38,735 nt of DNA, taken from NCBI GenBank assembly GCA_009746045.1, contig RPFO01001404.1:1-38735 (forward strand), in the 5' to 3' direction. This document shows, one piece after another, positions 24,130-32,180 of the stretch; positions within the stretch are counted from its first letter, which is position 1, and each line of letters opens with the position of its first letter. The translations under genes were made by a program, and so were the position numbers. This stretch comes from Mesostigma viride. Taxonomy: Eukaryota; Streptophyta; Mesostigmatophyceae; Mesostigmatales; Mesostigmataceae. The notes under the pieces were generated by a model. The model did no database searches. It saw only the letters and a program-made list of their open reading frames with translations, and was not told where the DNA came from.

Positions 24130-26081
24130 CCGCCCCAAGCGTGCGCGGTGTGTGTACATGTGAGTGCAGCTGCCCCAAGCGTGCGCGGTGTGTGTACGTG
24201 TGTGTGCAGTTGCCCCTTGCGTGCGCGGTGGATGTACGTGTGTGTGCATGCCGGCAATTGCGTGCATGGTGTGTGTACGTGTGTGTGCAGCCGCCCCTTG
24301 CGTGCGCGGTGTGTGTACATGTGTGTGCAGCCGCCCCTTGCGTGCGCGGTGTAGGTACGTGTGTGTGCAGCCGCCCCAAGCGTGCGCGGTGTGTGTACAT
24401 GTGTGTGCAGTTGCCCCTTGCGTGCGCGGTGGATGTACGTGTGTGTGCATGCCGGCAATTGCGTGCATGGTGTGTGTACGTGTGTGTGCAGCAGCCCCTT
24501 GCGTGCGCGGTGTGTGTACATGTGAGTGCCGTCGCCCCAAGCGTGCATTTTGTGTGTAAGTGTGTGTGCAGCCGCCCCTTGCGTGCGCGGTGTAGGTACG
24601 TGTGTGTGCAGCCGCCCCAAGCGTGCGCGGTGTATGTACATGTGTGTGCACTCGCCCCTTGCGTGCATGGTGCATGTATGTATGTGTGTGTGCAGCCGCC
24701 CCTTGCGTGCGCGGTGGATGTACGTGTGTGTGCAGCCACCCCTTTCGTGAGCGGTGTATGTACATGTGAGTGCCGTCGCCCCAAGCGTGCATTTTGTGTG
24801 TAAGTGTGTGTGCAGCAGCCCCTTGCGTGGGCGGTGTATGTACGTGTGTGTGCAGCCGCCCCGTGGTTGCGCGGTGGATGTACATGTGAGTGGAGCCGGT
24901 CCTTGCGTGCGCGGTGTATGTACGTGTGTGTGCAGCCGCCCCTTGCGTGCGTGGTGTGTGTACATGTAAGTGCAGCCGCCCCTTGCGTGCGCGGTGTATG
25001 TACGTGTGTGTGCAGCCGTCCCTTGCGTGCGCGGTGTGTGTACGTGTGTGTGCAGCCGCCCCTCGCGTGCATGGTGAGTGTAAGTGTGTGTGCAGCAGCC
25101 CCTTGCGTGCATGGTGTGTACGTGTGTGTGCAGTTGCCCCTTGCGTGCGCGGTGTATGTACGTGTGTGTGCAGCCGGCCCTTGCGTGCGCGGTGTGTGTA
25201 CATGTGAGTGCAGCCGGCCCTTGCGTGCGCGGTGGATGTACATGTGTGGGCAGTTGCCCCTTGCGTGCGCGGTGTATGTACATGTGTTTGCACTCGCCCC
25301 TTGCGTGCGCGGTGGATGTACATGTGTGTGCAGCCGAACCTTGCGTGCATGGTGTGTGTACCTGTGCGTGAAGTCGCTCCTTGCGTGCATGGTGTGTGTA
25401 CGTGTGTGTGCAGCCGCCCCTTGCGTGCGCGGTGTAGGTACGTGTGTGTGCAGCCGCCCCTTGCGTGCGCGGTGTATGTACGTGTGTGTGCAGCCGGCCC
25501 TTGCGTGCATGGTGTGTGTACGTGTGTGTGCAGCCGGCCCTTGCGTGCGCGGTGGATGTACATGTGTGTGCAGTCGCCCCTTGCGTGCGCGGTGTAGGTA
25601 CGTATGTGTGCAGCCGCCCCTTGCGTGCGCGGTGTATGTACGTGTGTGTGCAGCCGCCCCGTGGTTGCGCGGTGTATGTACATGTGTGTGCAGTTGCCCC
25701 TTGCGTGCGCGGTGTATGTACGTGTGTGTGCAGCCGGCCCTTGCGTGCGCGGTGGATGTACATGTGAGTGCAGCCGGCCCTTGCGTGCATGGTGTGTGTA
25801 CGTGTGTGTGCAGCCGCCCCTTGCGTGCATGGTGTATGTACATGTGAGTGCAGCCGGCCCTTGCGTGCATGGTGTGTGTACGTGTGTGTGCAGCCGCCCC
25901 TTGCGTGCGCGGTGTATGTACGTGTGTGCGCACTCGCCCCTTGCGTGCGCGGTGTATGTACGTGTGTGTGCAGTTGCCCCTTGCGTGCGCGGTGGATGTA
26001 CGTGTGTGTGCAGCCGCCCCTTGCGTGCGCGGTGTGTGTACGTGTATGTGCAGCCGCCCCTTGCGTGCATGTACATGTGTG

Positions 26082-26204
26082 AAGAAATAAGCAATAGTGA
26101 ATGAAATAGTAAAAAGAAAATCATTCCAGCATATGTATGTACAAGTTTTTAGTAGTACACTATGACTATCGTCAAATATAACAATTTTCTATATTTTCAT
26201 ACAC
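26082..26204. other. AT-rich junction between satellite and CA-rich block
   Basis: About 120 bp of non-repetitive, A-rich then T-rich sequence separate the GT-rich 40-bp array from the CA-rich microsatellite. Strand asymmetry reverses across it. No gene is seen. Confidence 0.8.
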
Positions 26205-27970
26205 ACACGAACAACACACCCAACACACACACACACTATGTTTGCACCCAAGACACACACCAACACCTAAAAACAAGACACCAACACACAAGACAGCCAT
26301 GCAACACACACCCAACACACACACGCAACACACACATAACACACCTAAGTATAGTTGTTATAACACACAACACATAGGTACATCCCGCCCCCCCACACAC
26401 AACACCAACACATGACAATTAACAGGCCACAACACACACACTGACACACATGCCCCAACACACACACACACATGCCCCAACACACACACACATGCCCCAA
26501 CACTGCACACACAACAACACCCAAACACACACCACACACACAAAAGACACCCAACACACATACCGAAAACACGCACACACAACACCTACTAAAAACAAGA
26601 CACCAACACACAAGACACCCAACACACACCCAACACACACACACACACACAATGTTTGCACCGGTCGGCCCACGACACCCACACCCAACACACACATAAC
26701 ACACCTAAGTAACACACAACACACACGTACATCCCCCCCCCCCCACACACAACACCAACACATGACAATTAACATGCCACAACACACACACATGCCCCAA
26801 CACACACACACACATGCCCCAACACTGCACACACAACAACACCCAAACACATACCACACACACACAAGACACCCAACACACATACCGAAAACACGCACAC
26901 ACAACACCTACCAAAAACACCAAACACACAAGACACCCAACACACACCCAACACACACACACACAATGTTTGCACCCACGACACACACACCAACACCTAA
27001 AAATAAGACACCAACACACAACACACGTACACGTACATCCCCCCCCCCACAACACCAACAATAACATGCAAACAACACACACACAACACACCTAAGTCAC
27101 ACACACAACACACACGTACTTTCCCCCCCCCCACACCCAACACCAACACACAAGACACTTTGCACACACCCTACACACACCCACACCCTTTATGAACACA
27201 TGTACACCCAACACACACACGCAACACACACCTAGGTCGATCACACACAACACACACAAAACACACCTAAGTCACACACAACACACACGTACACCCCCCC
27301 ACACAAACCCAATACCAACACACAAGACACTTGGCCCCCCCCCCACCCACCCACACACCCACACCCACACCCACACCACACATCCAACACACACAACACA
27401 CACACTACACACTTAAGTCACACACAACACACACATAACACACCTAAGTCACACACAACACACACGTCCATCCCCCCCTCACACTCAACACCAATACATG
27501 ACAATTAACATGCACACAACACACACACGCACACGCCCCAACACACACACACACAACATACATACACAGAGCACACACACACGCCTCAACACACATACCG
27601 AACACACACACACAAGACACCCAACACACATACCGAACACACACACACACACACTATGTTTGCACCCGACATACACACACCCAACACCTACTAAAAACAA
27701 GAAACCAACACACAAGACACCCTACACACACACAACACACACACACACAACACATATCCAACACAAACAACACACACACCTAAGTCACACACACAACACA
27801 CCTACTAAGTCACACACACAACACACATGTACCTCCCCCCCCCCACACCCAACATCAACACACAAGACACTTTGCACACACCCTACACGCCCCCGCACCT
27901 TCATGAATGCACCCAACACACACACCCAACACACACGCCCCAACACACATACCCAACATTCACACAACAC
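26205..27970. repeat. CA-rich composite microsatellite/minisatellite block
   Basis: Irregular CA repeats are interleaved with conserved islands that recur in order: ATGTTTGCACC (about 26239, 26652, 26966 and 27656) and ACATGACAATTAAC (about 26410, 26760 and 27496). ACACCTAAGTCACACACAAC segments recur too, and C8-C10 runs follow ACGTACATCC. Islands at 26411 and 26761 are 350 bp apart, so the block grew by duplication of units of a few hundred base pairs. Long open frames here are low-complexity artefacts. Confidence 0.9.
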
Positions 27971-28003
27971 ACCCAACATATAAGGGTAAATATGGTTTAG
28001 GAG

Positions 28004-28025
28004 TGTAGGGGTTTAGGGTTTAAGG
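28004..28025. repeat. short TTTAGGG-like heptamer tract
   Basis: TGTAGGG, G, TTTAGGG and TTTAAGG follow one another. This matches the plant/algal G-strand telomere heptamer once exactly and twice with one change. It is in the opposite orientation to the CCCTACA tract at 3021. It is too short to be a telomere. Confidence 0.5.
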
Positions 28026-28162
28026 CCTACCATACACCCGTATGTAAAAATGCAACAACACGCCAAGTCATCCGCCACCATGCAAAAATATATAAACACA
28101 ACTGGTCATCCTCAACAAGAATGCCCATTTTAGTACCTAATCCGCACTTGGCACTTGTCCAG

Positions 28163-28196
28163 TTTCGTAAGTCCAACGGCCGTTGGCTTTGAGAAA
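28163..28196. repeat. extended palindrome copy 6 (perfect)
   Basis: The core is at 28173-28186, TTTC at 28163-28166 and GAAA at 28193-28196, with six-base spacers on both sides. It lies just downstream of the last exon recognised in the minus-strand gene, in what is probably its next intron or 3' flank. Confidence 0.95.
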
Positions 28197-28345
28197 TTAA
28201 GATATGCGACATGCGCCATGCAGCCAAGCTAAAGTATAGGCTGATTGCCCTGTATGTAACATTAGTAAGGTGAACGACCGTCGACAAAAAAACACATGCG
28301 ACATACAAACACCAATTTTACACAGTAATGTTTGGAATGACGTAC

Positions 28346-28590
28346 CGTAATTTCGGCGTCCACCTTCTTCGCAATTGTGAACCAGCCCTGTCGCGTGTTG
28401 TCCGGATGTCCTTCCCACTTGCCCTTCGTGACCTTTGCGACGCTCAGGTAGCACACGATTGCAGTTAAGGGTTCTCGGTCGTCTGGGTTCCAGAAGAAGC
28501 GTCGGGCGTCCGATCCGGAGGAGGAGCACCTCTCGAAGTATTTTACGTACATTACCCAGTTGCCTTTCTTAAAAACCTCGCCCCCCCCCC
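28346..28590 (-). CDS. exon E of transposase-like gene (C-terminal SH3/chromo-like segment)
   Basis: The segment reads EVFKKGNWVMYVKYFER, then RRFFWNPDDREPLTAIVC, then GWFTIAKKVDAEIT. A short beta-rich module with W, Y and F anchors at this place is typical of the C-terminus of this family; the domain label is inference. A donor GTACGT follows codon ACG at 28346|28345 in phase 0, so at least one more exon, which I could not identify, should lie below 28340. The upstream join to exon D is in a different frame across a run of ten G (minus strand, 28581-28590). A 20-bp GT...AG gap would restore the frame, but a homopolymer frameshift is likelier. Confidence 0.6.
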
Positions 28591-29013
28591 TGTATGTTTG
28601 TTTAAACACTCATCCTTGTCGAGTTGGTGGGCGACTCGAACAACTTTCGCCAACCAGTACGGGTGGTCGGGCACATGGTCCTTGTGCCCCCTCTCAGATG
28701 CGACTGCGACGGCCTCCCCCTCCTGCAAACCACGCCCCAACTCGTTTCTTGCCGTTTGAACGTGGTTCAGGCGGGTTCCCGGATATCGCGTGGGGTTCCG
28801 CGACTTACTCGCCTGGAGTTTTACAGTCCACGACGAGCTGCTCCAATCGTTTGGGCATGTCGTCCACTTGCCCTCTCGGCACTCCGCACAACTGAAGCAT
28901 GAAAAACGCCTGAGCTTTACCACCTCGACCCGCTCGCCCTTTTTGTCCAGTCGCCACTGGTGTGCCGTGGAGATATCTCGGATCGGGCCTCGCTCCTTAC
29001 CGGACGTGAGAAT
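28591..29013 (-). CDS. exon D of transposase-like gene (Cys-rich linker)
   Basis: The exon opens at a strong acceptor, a T/A-rich tract ending TTGCAG with CAG at 29016-29014, and continues exon C in phase 0. It encodes a basic segment (DISTAHQWRLDKKGERVEVV), a Cys cluster (RRFSCFSCAECREGKWTTC, cysteines at about residues 39, 42, 45 and 53), a hydrophilic linker, and PYWLAKVVRVAHQLDKDE. The Cys cluster after the catalytic-like core resembles the CxxC-type motif near the C-terminus of metazoan relatives of this family (from memory). The frame is lost at the poly-G tract at its 3' end. Confidence 0.65.
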
Positions 29014-29315
29014 CTGCAATTGTAATTCCATGAAACAACATCACAGCACATTTCCCAACTCCAACGGCCGTTGGCACTCAACAATTATAAGATTTCCCAA
29101 CTCCAACGGCCGTTGGCCCTTGGAAACTTTATATAAGTACATTTCTCAACTCCAACGGCCGTTGGCACTCAACAATTATACGATTTTCCAGCTCCAACGG
29201 CCGTTGGCCTTATGAAACTTCAAACTGCATCAAGGAAGCTGTCCTCTGTAAAGTGTAACCAGAGACAAATTATAGAACTGCACTTGACCACCAGAAAGCA
29301 ACTGTCTTTACTTAC
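29014..29315 (-). other. intron C-D (302 bp) carrying four palindromes
   Basis: The donor is GTAAGT at 29315-29310 and the acceptor is TTGCAG ending at 29014, phase 0. Four perfect palindrome cores sit at 29061, 29103, 29152 and 29194. They form a 91-bp tandem duplication, each copy holding two palindromes. Outer TTTC or GAAA boxes are kept in most. Confidence 0.85.
29061..29217. repeat. 91-bp tandem duplication with paired palindromes
   Basis: Cores at 29061 and 29152, and at 29103 and 29194, are both 91 bp apart. Between the paired cores lies CACTCAACAATTATA in both copies. The whole duplication is inside an intron of the minus-strand gene. Confidence 0.92.
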
Positions 29316-30071
29316 GTTATCGAGAAGAAATGCCCGTCGAACCACGTCCGATTGTGCCGATGGTCGACTCGAGTCTTTGCCGGTTCTCCAATCCCGGTTC
29401 AGGTAGGCCACCAGTGCCTCCACCGTATTCAGGTTCCGATTGTCCTCCTGCATCTGCGCTCTTTTGAGGATGCTTTTGACCGTCCCCCCCTCCCCGTCCG
29501 ACTCCCCCTTCCCATGTCCTGCACACGAGTAGTTCCACTCCAATGATTCCAAGTCGGGGTCGGCCTCGAGCAGGTCCGCAGCCATCGCCAACACATACCG
29601 GGATTGGAACTGCTCCTTACAGTTGTCGGACCAACTGATCCAGTTCCTCACCTCCACCCCCTCCTCCCTCAGCACGTTAAGGGTATTCTTCATCACGAAC
29701 TCCAGGGTCTGGGCATTCCTCGGTACGTCCTTCCCCATGTAATCGTGCTTCACCCTTTTGATTTCCAGCGATACGGGATCACGGTACATCACGATCACCG
29801 GCATCAGGACGTAACTACTTGGGTACCAGTACTGCGCCTGCAACTGTTTCTGCAGGTGGTCCGAATAGTTCTCCGAGTAGTCCATCAGGACCACCACCGT
29901 TCCCAGCGGCATCACGTCAATGCACTCCTTGTAAGCGTGGTGCTGCCAGGCCCATGTATGGACGTGAATGGCGAATTCCGGGAAGCGCGCCGTAATGAGT
30001 TCATGGAGCTCCGAGAGGGTTGACTTGATGAGTTTTTGCTGCAGGTTCATTTGCGGCGCCACATCCTCCTC
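29316..30071 (-). CDS. exon C of transposase-like gene (putative RNase H/DDE-type core)
   Basis: This 252-codon, phase-0 exon is bounded by acceptor TTGCAG (CAG at 30074-30072) and donor GTAAGT (29315). It has the landmarks of a widespread uncharacterised family: HVHTWAWQHHAY, then VVVLMDYSENY (Asp at about exon residue 64), WISWSDNCKEQFQSRY (Asp about 149) and NYSCAGHGKGESDGEGG (His about 186, Asp about 192). Three spaced acidic residues after hydrophobic strands suggest a transposase-type nuclease fold; this is inference, and no biochemical role is known to me. The motifs are intact and the exon is fully open, so the core was probably under selection until recently. Confidence 0.8.
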
Positions 30072-30327
30072 CTGCAACACAACACACCCGCGCACCATGG
30101 ATTGACCGAAGAATGGAAGTCAGCAGCTGGGAATTTCCCAACGCCAACGGCCGTTGGAAGTATGAAAGTCTACATATATATATTCAACGATGCAAATATA
30201 CATGCCCGCGCACCATGGATTGACCGAAGAATGGAAGTCAGCAGCTGGGAATTTCCCAACGCCAACGGCCGTTGGAAGTATGAAAGTCTACATATATATA
30301 TTCAACGATGCAAATATACATGCTTAC
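30072..30327 (-). other. intron B-C (256 bp) carrying two palindromes
   Basis: The donor is GTAAGC (30327-30322) after codon ACG, and the acceptor is GTTGCAG ending at 30072; the phase is 0. The intron is nearly filled by a 118-bp tandem duplication. Confidence 0.85.
30085..30320. repeat. 118-bp tandem duplication with one palindrome per copy
   Basis: CACCATGGATTGACCGAAG occurs at 30093 and 30211. Palindrome cores are at 30144-30157 and 30262-30275, each with TTTC and GAAA boxes at exact six-base spacing. The copies are almost identical, so the event is recent. It lies within an intron. Confidence 0.95.
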
Positions 30328-30487
30328 CGTCCCACGGGGCGCTGTGCCCTCCTTTATGAAGTCGAACCACGTGTACTTCTTTGTCCACCCCTTCATCTGG
30401 TCCGTCACGATGAACTCGGAAATCCCACACTCGTTGCACGTCCCTTCCAAGCAGTTCATTGGGACGTTAACGAACGGGCCGCCCGTC
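30328..30487 (-). CDS. exon B of transposase-like gene (CxxxxCxxC segment)
   Basis: The segment reads GPFVNVPMNCLEGTCNECG, then KGWTKKYTWFDFIKEGTAPRGT, ending at donor GTAAGC in phase 0. The NCLEGTCNEC cluster matches the Cys motif that precedes the core in relatives of the family, and with DLCACEKH in exon A could bind a zinc ion. Its frame differs from exon A. An AG at 30489-30488 could be an acceptor, but no good GT donor lies in the G-rich tract, so a frameshift is likelier. An ATG in the middle (VPM) is not a credible gene start. Confidence 0.65.
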
Positions 30488-30509
30488 CTCCCCCCTCCTT
30501 GCCCCCCTC

Positions 30510-31493
30510 CCCCCTCTCAGCCCTGTGGCAGGTGAAACGTCGAACGAAATCATGGGCATTGTCAGGCACGGAAGGGATACCCTCCCTCTCCTCGATCTCC
30601 AGCGTGCTCTTCAACTCCTTGACGCCTTTGGCGAAGGCAGAGAGCAGAGACTCGAAGACGACGTGCTTTTCGCATGCGCACAAGTCCCGGTCCTTCCACA
30701 CGCCCTTTACGCACTTGGGCATGAACTCCACGAACTTCGTGTACCCCACCTTGTACCTTGTCCCGTCCGCAGTCGTCACGATACCTCCCTTGTACGGCGA
30801 CGCGTCAGAACAGAACCGCTTGTAAATCGTTTCAAGCGAGTCCAAATAGTACCTTCCGCCCTGGGAGGAAATGAGGATCCTGGCGTTTCCCTTCCTTTCG
30901 AACTCATTGACCACGTCCTTATGGTTGGGAGACGCCCTCGTGTTTAGGTCTGACAACCAGTAACTCCCGACGATGTCTTTGACCTCCTCCGGAAACTTGT
31001 CCGACCGTAAAGCACGAGGGGGCGCCTTCAGGGCGGGAAGGTCGCCCCCCATCCTCATTCCCCTTGCGGTCTGGATATCCTTGGGCGTGACGTGAAGCAG
31101 CCGCGCGAGAGTGCAATGCCCTTGATTGTTCATGCCGTCCTTTCCCAAGCACATTGACAGCACAGCGCACTTCGCGTTCCTGTGCTCATCCGACTTGCCC
31201 AATTCCTGGAAACCTTGCACGATATTAGCGACAACCTCCTGAGCGAAGGACTCCGACGCCTTTCTTTTCAGCGCAGGGCGGTACTGTTTCCCCATAACCT
31301 TCACAACCGCACCTGGCAGCCGCTCAAGCGCCCTCAAGCCTACTGCAGTTTTCGTGTTTTCAGTCTTGTGATTGTTGTCCTTCAGCAAGTATTCCATTGC
31401 GCTGGCCATGTCGAGGGCAAGTTGGTTGCCCTTGATCTCGACGTACTTGAGACTTAGGTCTTTGTTGTGCGCTTCACCTGCATCCGCGCGCAT
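30510..31493 (-). CDS. exon A of transposase-like gene (N-terminal and pre-core region)
   Basis: About 325 codons are open. The first half is basic and unrecognised (ALKRKASESFAQEVV, LARLLHVTPKDIQTARGMR, which may be a small DNA-binding helix bundle). From residue 170 it follows the family pattern: VGSYWLSDLNTRASPNHKDVV, then GRYYLDSLETIYKRF, then YKVGYTKFVEFMPKCVKGVWKDRDLCACEKH (about 248-277). ATG at 31493 is the first in frame, but ATGCAG at 31480-31478 just after it could equally be a splice acceptor, with more coding sequence upstream. After CHRAERG (about 30510) the frame runs into G-runs and stops, while exon B continues in another frame. Confidence 0.75.
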
Positions 31494-31563
31494 ACAGAAT
31501 CCAGACGAAGTTTTGACTTTTTATCAAATTATTGCTTTCCAACAATTACCCAATTTGTAGGTC

Positions 31564-32180
31564 CCAACGGCCGTTGGACCCCTGAAAGTACGCCTGAAAC
31601 ACGCCAACACATGCATTTTCGACACCCAACGGCCGTTGGACCCCCGAAAGTGGGCCTGAAACACGCCAACACATGCATTTTCGACACCCAACGGCCGTTG
31701 GACCCCTGAAAGCGGGCCGAAAACACGCCAACACATGCATTTTCGACACCCAACGGCCGTTGGACCCCTGAAAGTGGGCCTGAAACACGCCAACACATGC
31801 ATTTTCGACACCCAACGGCCGTTGGACCCCTGAAAGTACGCCTGAAACACGCCAACACATGCATTTTCGACACCCAACGGCCGTTGGACCCCTGAAAGCG
31901 GGCCGAAAACACGCCAACACATGCATTTTCTACACCCAACGGCCGTTGGACCCCTGAAAGTGGGCCTGAAACACGCCCTTTACATGCATTTTCGACACCC
32001 AACGGCCGTTGGACCCCTGAAAGCGGGCCGAAAACACGCCAACACATGCATTTTCGACGTCCAACGGCCGTTGGGCCCCTGAAAGCGGGCCGGAAACACG
32101 CTAACGCATGCATTTTAGACACCCAACGGCCGTTGGACCCCTGAAAGCGGGCCGAAAACTCGCCAACACCTGCATTTTTT
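31564..32180. repeat. 62-bp tandem array, ten units, one palindrome each
   Basis: Perfect CCAACGGCCGTTGG cores start at 31564, 31626, 31688, 31750, 31812, 31874, 31936, 31999, 32061 and 32123. The period is 62 bp, with one 63-bp step. Most units keep TTTC or a near match five bases before the core and GAAA six bases after it; the rest of the unit is GCGGGCC or GTGGGCC, CGAAAACACGCCAACACATG and similar text. It lies directly 5' of the minus-strand gene. Open frames across it (up to 197 codons) are shadows of the repeat. Confidence 0.97.

Larger units (their letters stand above)
3451..26081. repeat. 22.6-kb satellite array of a 40-bp unit
   Basis: About 565 head-to-tail units of 40 bp. Each has a GCGTGCGCGG part, a TGTATGTACGTGTGTGTGCA part and a GCCGCCCCTT part. 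Recurrent variants define unit types: CCCCTT or CCCCAA, TACG or TACA, TGTGTG or TGAGTG, and CAGCCGCC, CAGTTGCC, CACTCGCC or CATGCCGG. Indels are rare, so the 40-bp phase holds over long distances. The consensus has no TAA, TAG or TGA on either strand, and 40 is not a multiple of 3, so every reading frame stays open and rotates through all three phases every 120 bp. That explains the giant open frames here (up to 3,147 codons on the minus strand at 16347-25790), which I do not call genes. Confidence 0.97.

Noticed and set aside
16347-25790. A 3,147-codon open frame on the minus strand, and many similar giant frames at 3.3-26 kb
   Set aside because: The 40-bp unit has no stop codon in any of the six frames, the frame rotates every unit, several frames are open at once on both strands, and there is no sign of codon selection. 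These are consequences of the repeat, not genes.
26205-27970. Coding frames in the CA-rich block (His/Thr or Cys/Val-rich, up to 204 codons)
   Set aside because: Dinucleotide repeats rarely create stops; overlapping frames on both strands are open and contain no domain.
30190-30825. A 211-codon plus-strand frame overlapping the transposase-like gene
   Set aside because: It is antisense to exons A and B and intron B-C, has no recognisable domain, and the minus strand carries the family motifs and splice sites.
31529-32122. A 197-codon frame with repeats of the GVQRPLGVENACVGV type
   Set aside because: It is the 62-bp array read through; other frames over the same DNA are equally open and the period is not a multiple of three.
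31564-32180. CRISPR array
   Set aside because: Regular spacing and palindromic repeats look similar at first, but the sequences between repeats are themselves near-identical, there are no cas genes, and the region is eukaryotic. The 40-bp and 29-bp arrays are rejected for the same reason.
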